A DNA stretch of 64,000 bases from Chrysomallon squamiferum (GCA_012295275.1 CM022677.1:6139322-6203321), one strand, 5' to 3'; positions 1 through 11,201 are shown, numbered from the stretch's first letter. The notes: a model not told the origin generated them from the sequence alone. Translations and numbers: made by a program.

Positions 1-1015
1 CTTCATGAGTCAGTTAGTAAATTAAAATTGACAAAGTATAATGGAAAGGTCTATTCTGCAGACCTAAGAATGATGGTGTTTGATGCCGTTGTTAATCAGG
101 TGCCAACCAGCAATATCCCTGTTCTTCTTCAGAATATTTTTTGGTGGTGTGGTGTTCAACTGAAGGACATCCCACACAGAACCACTACTGAGGCAATGAC
201 AAGGGAACTTGGAGTAATAACGGAATTACAGGCAGCTGAAGCTGTAATTGAGAATAAAAGCTGCACACTTGGGTTTGATGCCACAACACAGGAGGCACAC
301 GTGTAAAAGTGTCCACATTGCCACACCAGAGAACTGTTATATTGCTGCAGTTGATGAACTGGCTGGTGGGACTGCTGATGATTACCATGAGCACATATCC
401 GACTCCATTAAGAACTTACCAGAACATACTCAAAATTTCATGAGGATGATTATCAAACTGCAAGAACAAAAATAATTTCTAATATTTGCAATACCCTTAC
501 TGATCGATGCACTGCAAATCATGCTGCAATTCAGCTTCTGAATGAAACGTGGAGCAAAACACTCAATGAATTAAATTGCCATTTGCATCCATTGGACTCA
601 ATTGCAACAAAAAACTCTTGCTGCTCTAAAGGTATGTGAAGCAGAAATCAGAATAGAAAAGAAAATTAAAGGGACAGACTGTTTGGCTGGAAACATAGTC
701 GTGCAGATGAACAAAATGAGGTTTATGGATAGCAAGGGTGATCCTCGTGGTTTCATCATTTTTCTGGACCACGAAAACTTGGCACGTGGGATCTTACCCA
801 GATACAGAGGTAACCGCCTACATATCCTTTTTCATATATGTGGCGTTTTCACTGGCTTCCATAATTTATTCACGAGTTTTCTGCAGAAGGGTGTATCTTG
901 TGGTGGTTTACGGCATAGCATCCTAGCAGACTTTGTGTCTGTTCCTGCACAAGTGGAAATGCAGATAAAATTGTCTATAAGTAAATTAAAAAACGTACAG
1001 ACTAACTTCTCTTAG
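1..1015 (+). pseudogene. Frameshifted, left-truncated relic of an unrecognised protein
   Basis: The reading frame is already open at base 1 and continues to about 300. It then resumes in a second frame (about 300-440), a third (about 445-610, including LTDRCTANHAAIQLL and NELNCHLHPLDSIA) and a last frame (602-1015, including GDPRGF and ARGILPRYRGNRLHILFH). Stitched across three frame changes it reads as one cysteine- and histidine-containing protein of more than 320 residues, with no obvious introns. I do not recognise a named domain. The lack of introns, several frameshifts and location in repeat-rich DNA suggest a dead copy of a repetitive, possibly transposon-borne gene, which is inference. 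The 5' end lies outside the window. The stop at 1015 is followed by AT-rich non-coding DNA. Confidence 0.6.
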
Positions 1016-1416
1016 TATTCAAAATAACAACAGACTTTTTTTTTATGAATTTGAATTAGTATTTATAATACTGTATTTATTGAACCTATGTATTCTTTGT
1101 TTTAGTGTCTGCTTAAGAAAACATCATCAATAAATAATCAAATAAATACATAAATAACCAAATAAGGCAGAATGTAAATATATAATAATAAAAAAATTTA
1201 AATTTTAATTTGGTCATCAGATTAACGTAAATATTTTTTTGAATCTTTTCCAGAAAGATAGCCTGAGTAGCTTTAAGTCATCACCAAGAGTTAGTGCCAG
1301 ACATGTTATTTTCTAGTCGGGCTATATTCTTATTACTGTTACCAGAATAACAACATTAAAAGTCAGGTGGAGATTTAATTTCATGCTAATGCTAGGACAA
1401 AAAAATCATTTGTTAC
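1016..1416. other. AT-rich intergenic or intronic DNA
   Basis: No open frame, RNA gene or repeat family is recognisable here. The stretch is AT-rich with short A and T runs. Confidence 0.5.
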
Positions 1417-1530
1417 CTGACATTTAGTCACTTGTTTTTCTAACTGATCTCTTTCAGCTATTATATGTGCCAACCTGTTGTTCAGCTCGATTATCTCCCA
1501 TTTCAGAGAGGTCAAGGCCGCCTGGTCTAG
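1417..1530 (-). CDS. Internal exon encoding a coiled coil
   Basis: On the minus strand a pyrimidine-rich acceptor ending in CAG precedes base 1530, and a CAG|GTAACA donor follows base 1417. The exon is 114 bp, phase 0 on both sides, and encodes 38 residues without a stop. The sequence includes LKWEIIELNNRLAHIIAERD followed by QLEKQVTKCQ. Hydrophobic residues fall in heptad spacing between charged residues, as in a dimeric coiled coil. The symmetric phase and two good splice sites make it a believable real exon. The rest of the gene lies outside the window or is not recognisable, so the product stays unnamed. It lies just outside the inverted duplication that starts near 2098. Confidence 0.6.
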
Positions 1531-1664
1531 CTGGGAAAGAAAAGAAATAATTTTAAATTATTAAATTTTGCATCTAAATTAAAACATGTTATTTTTGAAT
1601 GGTTGTGATTCAGATAATTTTATCATTCCTAAAGCTAATTAATGAAAAAAATATCGATAATGAA

Positions 1665-1704
<40 letters not shown>

Positions 1705-2097
1705 TCATAAATAGTGATAATAAACTAAATATTTAAAAATAAAATACAAACATACATGTATAAGTTGTTGTTACTGCTCTTGTTAAGTTAAAACGCGTGT
1801 GTGTTTGTGTGTGTGTGAAAGTGATTTGAATTGTAAGCTATTTTATAAAACTCAGCTATAAATACTACTTGCTATTATTTGTATTAGTTATTACAACTAC
1901 TTCTACTACTTGATACTAAGAATAACTGTAATTAATTATGTACGAGCGGTATGTCAGTAAGGAACAAAACATATAAATAATCAGAATAAAATCAAATATG
2001 AATGCAATTAAATAAAACAACAAAAGAACGATCGTCAATATATTGTTATTCATTATTACAAAAATTCACCTAAATTACTCAAAAAAATTAAGGTTGA
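1531..2097. other. Non-coding AT-rich DNA with an (AAT)n tract
   Basis: This stretch holds an AAT microsatellite at about 1665-1704 and a short GT run near 1797-1817. Nothing else is recognisable. Confidence 0.6.
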
Positions 2098-2653
2098 GTC
2101 TTGTGACAAGATTCTATATCGTATTGTTTAATAAGTTATTTTCGATTATCTGCCCTTGAAACATCGTATTGTATAATAATTTATTTTCGATTATCTGCCC
2201 TTTAAAACTATCCAAAAACGCAGACGACAACATTTTTTAGAAGCTAAATTACAAACATGTACTTCAAACTATATAAAGAAAGAAAGAAAAAAAAAGTACT
2301 ATAGCATTACCTGAATATACAAAGAAATCAACTATTCATGATTCTTAGAATCTACATTTATTTGCAAAATTCATAAATAACACATACCGCAAATAACAGC
2401 AGAAATCCCGCACCCCGGAAAAAAAAAAAAACATATATGGGAGTAATCTCCCTTCAGCTACAATTGTTTTATTTTTTATTTTTTTTTTTTTTTCTGTTTT
2501 TGGTGTTGACGGTGTACGTCATTGCACACCACAGAAAATCGCTAATAACGATTAATACATGTAAATGTGTAGGTATGTCCAGGAATATCAATTTATATAC
2601 AGTAAACAATATAACGTGATAAATAACTAAAATATAAGCAACACAAATAAATA

Positions 2654-2960
2654 CAGTGGACTGTCAAAACCGGATTCATTGAGACCAGCGTGGTATGCCG
2701 TTTTAGACAGTGCCGATTTACAAACACTCAAATAACATAAAACTGAAATATTTGTTTTATTATTACAAATGTTAATGGTCTATCAGTTGTCTCTGTCGAC
2801 AGCGTTTTCTTCATATTCCTCTCCAAACTCCTCTGTCATGACCTCCAAGTTTTACATTAATTGCAAAAGCTGCTTTTGATAACACCAGCAAAAGATTTAA
2901 TTTTTTTTGTCATTTTAAGATAATCAGTGGTACGAAAGTTTGTTTGTATCGTCAGTCCAT
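2654..2960 (-). mobile_element. Degraded pogo/Tigger-like element (left arm copy)
   Basis: CAGTGGACTGTCAAAACCGG at 2654 corresponds to the right-hand terminal repeat of the better preserved copy at 34993-35468. The other end, near 2955-2965, is too decayed to define. A short minus-strand run with acidic residues (TEEFGEEYEENAVDRDN) precedes a stop near 2790. It could be the tail of a transposase, but this is weak. Confidence 0.4.
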
Positions 2961-2967
2961 TCAGATT

Positions 2968-2968
<1 letters not shown>

Positions 2969-3020
<52 letters not shown>

Positions 3021-3021
3021 T
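2969..3021. repeat. (AAT)n microsatellite
   Basis: About 17 tandem AAT units. The matching ATT tract in the right arm lies at 34938-34988. Confidence 0.95.
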
Positions 3022-3310
3022 AAATTCATACATTCATGACGTAACCAATACAGTTTGTAAACTTACAACAAACCGGCCACCTGAAATGTTCAAGGATAAT
3101 TTATGCAATGTACAGCGAGTACTGACATTTATGATAATTCTGTAAAATAAAAATGAATTAGGAAAATACCATATCGCATGTTACCTCAGTGTGGTGAATT
3201 TTATACATTTTTATTATACATTTTAATTAAGTAAAACAATGTAAAATATTGCTTAAGACAGTCTATTTTAACTCAGTGAATTAATAAGTAATAAGCTGTT
3301 TTCTGTGAGT

Positions 3311-3316
3311 ATGTGT

Positions 3317-3413
<97 letters not shown>
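3311..3413. repeat. Compound (GT)n(GA)n microsatellite
   Basis: A GT run passes directly into more than 30 GA units. The inverted-arm partner, (TC)n(AC)n, is at 34619-34725. An AT dinucleotide run also lies at 3503-3531. Confidence 0.95.
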
Positions 3414-3415
<2 letters not shown>

Positions 3416-4139
3416 AGTTTCTAATATAAGTGTACTTCTTTGTTGACCTCATTGTTTAACGCATCATATACGTAATGACAATTTACATCTACAATGGACA
3501 GCTAATATATATATATATATATATATATATTTAAGTTATTACAAGCAGCGTAACCCATTACTGACTACTGATAATAAAAATTTGCTGTGCATACAAAAAA
3601 AAAAGACTTGTCGACGTTTGGCTGAAATAAGTAGACACTGGTAAATTTAATACTTTAAACATACGGACCTATGAAAAATAACAATTTAAAGAAAATAAAA
3701 ATGATTATAAATATTCACATACAGCATATTTGATTACTTTGTTGTGTTTGTTTAAAAAAATGTTTTAGTAACTAAAAAAATTAATTCATTAAACAATCCT
3801 TAAAAATATATCTCCTTTTGCAAGTTAAAACGATCTTTAATCTCAAAAACAAAGAATTTAGCTATTATAACAGATGTTACAATGTGCAAGCATGTTTATA
3901 TAGGTTTGTTGTTGTATCTTATGTCTAAAGGCAAAGTGTAGCATTTGCAGTAAAGAAACTCGAGAGACAAGAGGACGTAATCATTATATTTTGAACGAGA
4001 CTAATCATTTACAAACAGGCATCTTTGAAAAATACTGCGGAATTAACCAAGAAAGAAAGAAGGAATGAAAAAATATAGTAATAAAAGAAACAAAAAGAAA
4101 AGAAATAATTAAATTCCAATAACAAATACCTTTAATTTA

Positions 4140-4171
<32 letters not shown>

Positions 4172-4264
4172 AAATGCCTTTGGAAAATATTTACAAAGAA
4201 CAAATTAATAAATAAGCAAGAAATCTCTTTCTAGGATCTGAGCACATTAAAAGTTGCATCGTAT

Positions 4265-4812
4265 TTCATTTATTTTTCTGGATTTATGGAACATGGTCGC
4301 TTGAATACTTGCTCTTTTTCTAGAATCCAGTAAGTTGATACCCATTTAGAGCCAATAAGAACAGGACAAGCTCCATGAATTGTCATTTTGTTAGGTGAAC
4401 CATTCCGATATAAATTATACCAAAATATAGCTGCACCTGCTTTAGGTTGTATTCTTACACCAAGATGAAGAAACACTGTTGCACCTCGTTCTACATCACT
4501 CAAATAGTTTAACCACATCTCGTTCCCAGTCCAAACTGAAAGTTTAATATATAAAAATGCACCAATCGGGTTGGCTATGTAACGATTTGGGTCTTTTAGT
4601 GCTGTCGAACACTGATGTTATATTTGATCTGAAATTGTTTTCAACTTTTCCAATTTAGTTCCTTGTTCATGAACATGACTGAAATTTCTTAATGCTGTTG
4701 CCAAGTCTCTTCCTGCTAGTACAGAGCTGTACAGATGTGATACGGACGTAAACAGTTCTGAATTCACAGCTGATAAAAGCAAAACTAAAATAATGAACTG
4801 CTGATACATATT
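4265..4812 (-). pseudogene. Broken prolyl 4-hydroxylase alpha copy
   Basis: This is the inverted-arm partner of the intact gene at 32169-33668. The N-terminal 63 residues (4618-4809) match with eight substitutions, then meet a stop. The frame resumes through the IANPIGAFLYIK region and jumps straight to WLNYLSDVE near the C-terminus. The junction (GAGATG|TGGTTAAAC in minus-strand sense, near 4516-4520) shows that about 960 bp were lost with at most one base of microhomology. The loss takes the substrate-binding domain and the first iron ligands (His401 and Asp403 of the intact copy), while the equivalents of His465 and Lys475 remain. A T run at 4141-4167 sits where the intact copy has its A run. 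It cannot make a working enzyme. Confidence 0.9.
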
Positions 4813-5639
4813 TGAAGGTATCTACTAGTGATATGAATACCTAAATATCTGGTATAAAAGTTGAGTTATGATGAATATAATTCTAAATATATATCAGTTT
4901 AACATACGCAGGTTGTTAAACTGATGGGGGAGGGATAAAATGACACGTTTCATTATTTTATCTTTCATTTCTATTTCATTTTATTTGTTTATTTTATTTA
5001 TGTTATTATTTTAATTTAATTTTTATTTGTTGTAGATTTGTTTTTGTCTTTGAGTTTATATGTGTGTGTGTTTATATATTTATGTGTGTGAATGTGAGTG
5101 TTTGTGTGTGAGAGAAAAACTTTTGGTGTATTATGTTTCTGTTATCCTTTGATTATATATTTTTCTGTTTGTTTGTCTGTCTGTCTATCTATATGATGGA
5201 AATTATATTAATAATTTTATAATGTCAGAATAAAGTAACATACAGAAAAAATGAAAAAAAAAAAAACTCAAGAAAGAAAAAAGAACAAAATAAAAACTGA
5301 TTCAAATGTACATTACAGCTGTCATTTAGTAACATTTAAGTTTTGAACATTTAGAAGGGTTGTCTGCAGCTCTGTTTCTTCTTCCAAATAAATACAAATT
5401 AGACGTCAGTTTTAACTGACACTACTTATTAATCTTATATGCAAACTCGCCATCTTAAACATTTTATTTTATTTCTATTTTTTATTATTTTTTTACAATG
5501 TTTGTTTGAGTTTTTCTTAATTTATTTTATGAATGTGTTTGAATAAATATCAGTTTTAATGCACACAAAATGTTATTATACAAAATCATTAAACCTTATT
5601 TCATTTCACTTTATATTTTTTATTTTCTGTGAAGTATCT
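4813..5639. other. Non-coding flank of the left arm
   Basis: AT-rich sequence matching the inverted flank at 31400-32165 in the right arm. It contains degenerate GT-rich stretches near 5060-5120. No coding potential was seen. Confidence 0.6.
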
Positions 5640-6430
5640 AGAAACTCCTCTAAGTAAACACTGTACAGTAACGCGATAGCAGAAATTAAGTAAATAAATA
5701 CTGTAGAGTAACGTGATATTAGTATTAAGTAAATCAATACTGTACAGTAACGTGATATTAGCAACATTAAGTAAATAAATACTGAACAGTAACGTGATAT
5801 TAGCAACATTAAGAAAAGATATACTGAACAGTAACGTGATATTAGCAGATATTAAGTATATAAATACTGTACAATAACGTGATATTAGCAACATTAAGTA
5901 AACAAATACTGAACAGTAACGTGATATTAGCAACATTAAGAAAAGATATACTGAACAGTAACGTGATATTAGCAGATATTAAGTATATAAATACTGTACA
6001 ATAACGTGATATTAGCAACATTAAGTAAATAAATACTGTACAGTAACGTGATATTAGCAACATTAAGTAAATAAATACTGAACAGTAACGTGATATTAGC
6101 AGATATTAAGTAAATAAATACTGTACAGTAACGTGATATTAGCAATATTAAGTAAATAAATACTGTACAGCAACGTGATATTAGCAGGCGTGAAGTAAAT
6201 AAATACTGTACAGTAACGTGATATTAGCAGACATTAAGTAAATAAATACTGTACAGTAACGTGATATTAGCAGACATTAAGTAAATAAATATTGTACAGT
6301 AACGTGATATTAGCAGACATTAAGTAAATAAATACTGTACAGTAACGTGATATTAGCAGACATTAAGTAAACAAATACTGTACAGCAACGTGATATTAGC
6401 AGGCGTGAAGTAAATAAATACAACGGATTA
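5640..6430. repeat. 43-bp satellite array (left arm)
   Basis: About 18 tandem units of roughly 43 bp, built on AAATACTGTACAGTAACGTG followed by ATATTAGCAGACATTAAGTA. Units vary at a few positions and the spacing is steady. Minus-strand open frames over it are by-products of the repeat. The same unit, inverted, forms the array at 30944-31400. Confidence 0.95.
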
Positions 6431-6479
6431 ACTCATAACCATCAACTCAGTTTGTTAGATAATCACTATCAGTTATATA

Positions 6480-7140
6480 ATTATAATGACATCTCTCTTC
6501 TTGTTACATACTTGATAACTTATATGGCTCTGTACCATATTTCTCTGTGTCTACATATATTGCTATTGCTTGTTTCTGATTCTCTACCAGCATGTCTAGT
6601 ATTTGTACATCTTTCTACCTTTATCTCTATCACTTGCCTTCTTCTCTACATTTATCTCTATCATTTGTCTCTATCTTTCTACCTTTATCTCTATGACTTG
6701 TCTCCTTCTCTTTACTTACATTGCTAATATTTGTCTCTGTTCCTCTAACTATATCTCTAATGCTTTCTCTCTTTACCTAAATATGTCACTGGTGTCTATA
6801 TATCCAACTTGTCTACCTCTCTACTTTTATCTGTCTTTTTCTATGCCATTATCTCTATCATGTGTCTGTCAGTCTACCATTATCTCTATCACTTGTCTCT
6901 GTTTCTGTATCTCCATCACATGTCTGACTCTCTCTACCCTTATCACTTTTTTCTGTTTCACTATCTATATACTGATAATTTTGCCTGTCTCTCTTTACAT
7001 ATATCTCTATCACTTGTTGGTCTCTCTAAAACCTGTCTCTATAACTCTACCTATATCTCTATCCAATGTCCCTATATTTCTATATCTCTCTCTGCTTATA
7101 CCTGATCCAGTCTCAGCTACCAATAATCTCTATCATTAAT
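6480..7140. repeat. Degenerate CTAT/TCTC-rich repeat tract
   Basis: Low-complexity pyrimidine-rich DNA on the plus strand with repeated TCTATCAcTTGTCTC-like motifs. The frames it opens (Leu, Ser, Tyr, Ile) are compositional artefacts. Confidence 0.85.
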
Positions 7141-7519
7141 GTGTGATATAAACTAATGCAAAAATTGGATTTATGCTACTGGCTCATAATTTAACCACAT
7201 ATCTTTTTTTAATCTTTTTTTTTTATATTACTTGGTTAGAAGTATTTTTGATTACACATATCATTTTTCTTATTCCTAAATAACAATTATTATCCAGTCT
7301 GGCCATGCAGGTTAAAACTTACTGAGTTGGTGGATAGTTCACACCAGCTTCCTCTGAATATTTTAACAGATTCAGCTCAGTAGTATAGGATATATAATAT
7401 GATATTGAAAAAGTATTAGCAGTCCAATGTTTTGAGTTTGGAATAATAAACCAGCTTAGCATTCATATCAATAACAGCAACACCAATCAAACATTTTATT
7501 TCAAAATGGCCGAATTACA
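7141..7519. other. Non-coding AT-rich spacer
   Basis: No recognisable coding, RNA or repeat feature. Confidence 0.5.
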
Positions 7520-7629
7520 TAATGTGGTCTCTACTGATTTATCTATCTACACAGCTGTGTTATCAATCCATCCATCCTTCCATCCAGCACATCTGTATCA
7601 ATGTATTCATTTATCATATACCTAATATA

Positions 7630-7674
<45 letters not shown>

Positions 7675-8290
7675 TTCTTTCTGTCTCTATTTTGCAACTT
7701 TTCACTATATTTCTCTGTATTAAACTGTTTGTCTCTCTGTTGGTTTGTCCATTTAACAGACTTGTATCGCACCTATTCACCTATCTACCTACTCCCACCT
7801 GTCTACACACCCACCTCTCTACCTCTCTTTTTCTTTTCGTGTTATCAATCCATCCATCCTTCCATCCTTCCTTCCAGCATATATATATATATATATTTTT
7901 TGTTTCTTTCTGTCTCTGTTTTGCAACTTTTCACTATATTTCTCTTATATTAAACTGTTTGTCTCTCTGTTGGTTTGACCTTTCAACAGACTTGTATCCC
8001 ACCTATTCACCTATCTTTCTACCTACCCACTTGTCTACCTACCCACCTGTCTACCTACCCACCTGACTATGTACCTTTCTTTTTCTAATTATCTGTCTGT
8101 CAATCTGTCTAGTTATCTTCCTATAGATCCGTCCCTCAAACTCTTTTTCACCATCTGTTGATCAATCCATCTTTGTATCTTTCTCTTTTATCCTATCTCT
8201 GCACATTTATCCCTGAATCCACACTGTGATGCCTGTCCATCCATCCATTTATTCCCAATTTTTCCATCTATCTAGCCTTCCATTTGTTAC
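7520..8290. repeat. CATC/CTAC-rich tract with an internal duplication
   Basis: Low-complexity pyrimidine-rich DNA. A segment with TATATA, TTTCTTTCTGTCTCT and TTTGCAACTTTTCACTATAT occurs twice (about 7660-7760 and 7885-7990), so the tract contains a diverged tandem duplication of roughly 230 bp. A CA/TA-rich stretch follows at 8335-8490. Confidence 0.8.
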
Positions 8291-8532
8291 TTCAAAAGAG
8301 TAAGATAACATGTTTCTTTAACTTATACTTAGGTATATATACACACACATACATATATAACAAAAACACACATATACATATACACATACACAAACATACA
8401 CAACATACACACATATACATACATACATCACACACAGACATACACACACACACAGACATACATGCACACATACAAACACAGACACAAACAAACATTAAAA
8501 TCTGGAAAATTCACTTGCACAGATTAACATAG

Positions 8533-8679
8533 TTAATTTGATAATGACTGGCAAACTTTGCTCAGATTTGACAGTGAAGTGTAACAAGCCTGTTTGACAG
8601 CTGACTGGTTTTCTCTGACCCAGTCTGGAAGATGATCTACTTCCTGTAATGCTAACTCTACATAACTGTGAATGGCTTC
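8533..8679 (-). CDS. Candidate terminal exon, function unknown
   Basis: A GATCACAG acceptor precedes base 8679 on the minus strand. The exon opens with Glu-Ala-Ile-His and runs 48 residues to a TAA at 8533-8535. It includes YVELALQEVDHLPDWVRENQ, then SAVKQACYTSLSNLSKVCQ. The composition is helical and leucine-rich and looks like genuine protein rather than repeat translation. I do not recognise the family. A competing minus-strand frame over the same bases is arginine- and serine-rich and less convincing. It could be the 3' end of the gene whose exons lie upstream (9.0 kb and beyond), but phase continuity was not shown. Confidence 0.45.
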   Translation of the reverse strand, partial: EAIHSYVELALQEVDHLPDWVRENQSAVKQACYTSLSNLSKVCQSLSN

Positions 8680-8909
8680 CTGTGATCCTCCTCACAACAA
8701 CCACTAGGCCAGTCTAAGACAAAACAGCTGCAATTCAAAGAAACACACAGTTAATAAATTACAATATATGCATGTATATCAAAGAACAATAATGATATCA
8801 ATAAACTTATAACATTTTACCTTATTTTTATACACTGATAATGATGTAAATAAATAAAACAAATTTGAAACATTGAGAACAAAAAACTAATGTTAATGAT
8901 AAAAGTTTA

Positions 8910-9098
8910 AAAATAATTTAAATAATTTGTTTCATGCTTTAAGTTTAACCAAAATAATTCATAAGTAAAACTGTTAATGTGAGTCTGGCATTTTAGGTAA
9001 CATCTGTCATTAGAAACAGTAAAGTTGGAGTTTTTAGGCTTGGCTTTGTAGATGTTTTTGTGAAAGAAAACCAGATTTTCAATCAGTCGTGTAGGAAC
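8910..9098 (-). CDS. Candidate exon, function unknown
   Basis: A TTGTTTTAG acceptor precedes base 9098. The frame begins Val-Pro-Thr-Arg and includes LIENLVFFHKNIYKAKPKNS. It stays open for more than 60 codons to a stop near 8910, an unusual length for such AT-rich DNA. No convincing donor was found, so the 3' limit is the in-frame stop. Function is unknown and the feature may be spurious. Confidence 0.3.
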
Positions 9099-9431
9099 CT
9101 AAAACAATAAATTTACTGATAATCTTTGTATGCTTGTATTTTTAATTTATTTATTTGTATTCAGATACTTGCAAACAGAAATAGAAGGCAACTAAAATCA
9201 TTGAAGTCTAATGAAAAAAAAGGCCACAATTTTCAACTGATGTATTTCTCTAGGTCTCAGATTACGTTTTGTAAAAATATATTTAGTAAAATACATTAAA
9301 AGAAAAATCTTGTTATATTATTTAAATCACATGCATACAAATGTTTAAATCTAGGTAAATAAATTTATAAAATAAGTAAATAAACTAAACTTAAGTAGAT
9401 AATTATATTAGTAAATAAGATTGTATATAAA

Positions 9432-9730
9432 AAAGTTATAAGTAAACAAACCAGTAATAGTACATAAAGCAAATAATAAACAAGTAATATGACATAAAGC
9501 AAATAATAAACAAGTAATATTACATAATGCAAATAATAAACAAGTAATATTACATAATGCAAATAATAAACAAGTAATATTACATAATGCAAATAATAAA
9601 CAAGTAATATTACATAATGCAAATAATAAACAAGTAATATTACATAACGCAAATAATAAACCAATAATATTACATAATGCAAATAATAAACAAGTAATAT
9701 TACATAATGCAAATAATAGGTTATTAATAA
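9432..9730. repeat. 30-bp minisatellite
   Basis: About ten tandem units reading CAAGTAATATTACATAATGC plus AAATAATAAA. The unit is a multiple of three, which is why long minus-strand frames run through it. They are not genes. Confidence 0.95.
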
Positions 9731-10105
9731 ATAAACAAGTAATATTACATAAAACAAATAACATGTAATTAGTAAGTAAGTAAACAAGTAATATTATATA
9801 AAACAAAATAAATTAATAAGTAAGTAAACAAGTAATATTATATAAAAAAAAATTAATAAGTAAGTAAACAAGTAATACTATATAAAACAAAATAAATTAA
9901 TAAATAAATAAACAAGTAATATTATATAAAACAAAATAAATTAATAAGTAAGTAAACAAGTAATATTATATAAAACAAAATAAATTAATAAGTAAATAAA
10001 CAAGTAATATTATATAAAACAAAATAAATTAATAAATAAACAAGTAATATTATATAAAACAAAATAAATTAATAAGTAAATAAACAAGTAATATTACATA
10101 AATTA
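9730..10105. repeat. 44-bp minisatellite derived from the 30-bp unit
   Basis: This array follows directly on the 30-bp array. It keeps the CAAGTAATATTA core but adds ATAAAACAAAATAAATTAAT and a run of AGTA/AATA, giving a unit of about 44 bp repeated roughly eight times. It appears to be the same locus evolving a longer period. Confidence 0.9.
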
Positions 10106-10117
10106 TTTTTATCTGAC

Positions 10118-10192
10118 TCAGACTGTTTTCCTCATCACCAGAGTTCTCTTCTCATCACAAGTCTTCCTGTACTTTGATGTACCTCCACAGTC
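10118..10192 (-). CDS. Terminal exon of a three-exon 3' gene end
   Basis: A TTTTCAG acceptor precedes base 10192. The frame reads DCGGTSKYRKTCDEKRTLVM then RKTV and a TGA at 10118. It begins in phase 0, matching the phase-0 end of the exon at 10563-10705. The product is a short, basic C-terminus with no family I recognise. A related 41-bp block lies at 10820-10860, so this exon seems to have a decayed duplicate. Confidence 0.45.
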   Translation of the reverse strand, partial: DCGGTSKYRKTCDEKRTLVMRKTV

Positions 10193-10199
10193 CTGAAAA

Positions 10200-10560
10200 C
10201 AACAACAACAATAATAATAATGACAAAAAAGAATTAGCAAAAGATAAAAACAAAATATGAGAAATGCATAAATAATGACACTACTTCTACTTGTACTACT
10301 ACTACTACTACTACTAATAATAATAATACATAATAGTAATAGTAATAACAATAATAATAACAATAAGACATAATAAAATAATAATAATAATAATAACAAT
10401 AAGAAGAAAAATAATTACAAGAAGAACTATAAGAATAAGAATATGAATAATAATAATTACAATAACGACTATAAAACAATATTAAAATAATATGCAAATG
10501 TTTGTGTTATAACTGTATTAACTATTACTACTTATATTACTAGTTCTAATAATAATACTG
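10200..10560. repeat. AAT/AAC/AGT trinucleotide-rich intron
   Basis: Imperfect trinucleotide repeats fill the intron between the two candidate exons at 10118-10192 and 10563-10705. Confidence 0.9.
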
Positions 10561-10562
10561 AC

Positions 10563-10705
10563 AACAGAATCAGTAACAAACTCTGCTGATGTAGAACTGT
10601 TCTCATCATCTGAAATGTTGAGTTTTCTTTTGAATCCAGGTGATGTTTGTTCTGTCAGTTTTATATCACTTTTAGTCTCTGCTAAATTAATATTCAAAGA
10701 TGAAC
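10563..10705 (-). CDS. Internal exon, Ser/Thr-rich acidic linker
   Basis: A CTTTTAG acceptor precedes base 10705, and GTT|GTCAGT is the likely donor. The 143-bp exon starts with two bases that complete a codon and then encodes 47 residues, including ETKSDIKLTEQTSPGFKRKL and NISDDENSSTSAEFVTD. It reads as a disordered linker with a small basic patch (FKRKL). Its incoming phase matches the outgoing phase of 10992-11050 and its outgoing phase matches 10118-10192, so the three splice into one frame. A decayed copy lies at 11202-11337. Confidence 0.55.
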
Positions 10706-10819
10706 CTAAAAGAAATAAAAAAAATTATCATCAGACCTCTGAACACAACAAAAAAGTATTTATTATAATGTTTAATAATATGAGAAGTGGAAGAATTGCT
10801 ATTTGTGATTTTATCTCAC

Positions 10820-10860
10820 CTTGTCACTTCTTATCAGCAGTTTTCTTGCACTTTGCAGTT
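10820..10860 (-). pseudogene. Decayed duplicate of the 10118-10192 exon
   Basis: A TTTCAG acceptor and an AAG|GTGAGA donor bracket 41 bp. One frame (TAKCKKTADKK then stop) resembles TSKYRKTCDEK of the exon at 10118-10192. Another frame, LQSARKLLIRSDK, is open across the whole block. Which frame was ever used is unclear. Confidence 0.35.
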
Positions 10861-10991
10861 CTGAAATTATAATAATAACAACAACATCAACAGCAACAAC
10901 AGTACTAACTATGACAAAAATAAAACAATAACAGCTGCTATTATAATAATCACATATAACCATACATGTTACTAAAATACTATTTACTTAC

Positions 10992-11050
10992 TAGTAAGAC
11001 CACTGTTATGGTTAACACTAGCACTAGAAACATCGCTGCTACTGCTGCAG
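10992..11050 (-). CDS. Internal exon, serine-rich linker
   Basis: A TTGTTCCTACAG acceptor precedes base 11050, and ACTA|GTAAGT is a strong donor. The 59-bp exon encodes CSSSSDVSSASVNHNSGLT and ends with one base that joins the GT opening the next exon (10563-10705) to make Ser. The other frame of this block is hydrophobic and would end at once after the donor, so the serine-rich frame is preferred on splice evidence. Confidence 0.5.
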
Positions 11051-11201
11051 CTGTAGGAACAATAATAATAATGACAATTTAGTCAAGAATAAAGAAAAAG
11101 AGTTTAAAGATTACCAATATCAACAGTAATAATAATAAAAATAATATTAACAATAACAATAATAATAATAATAATAGTAATACTGCTACTTATAATAAAA
11201 C

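Larger units (their letters stand above)
2098..6430 (-). repeat. Left arm of a diverged inverted duplication
   Basis: The reverse complement of this block matches 30944-36035 in order. Shared landmarks are the CTGCCCTT/TTGTGACAAGA edge (2098 and 36035), the CAGTGGAC transposon end (2653 and 35468), the GT/GA microsatellite (3311-3413 and 34619-34725), the prolyl 4-hydroxylase (4265-4812 and 32166-33670), the T or A run just after it, and the 43-bp satellite (5640-6430 and 30944-31400). By eye the coding parts are clearly more than 90% alike and the flanks less, so this is an older event than the gap-adjacent direct duplications. The right arm is longer mainly because this arm has lost about 960 bp of the hydroxylase. 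Confidence 0.8.

Noticed and set aside
5601-6063. Minus-strand frames repeating NITLLYSIYLLN-like words
   Set aside because: They are translations of the 43-bp satellite. The frame shifts each unit and nothing else supports a gene.
9365-9806. 130-140-codon minus-strand frames of Leu, Val and Tyr
   Set aside because: They are made by a 30-bp tandem repeat whose length is a multiple of three.
10118-10497. Tyr/Leu/Ser-rich frames over trinucleotide repeats
   Set aside because: They are simple-repeat translation. Only the last 75 bp (10118-10192) looks like an exon.
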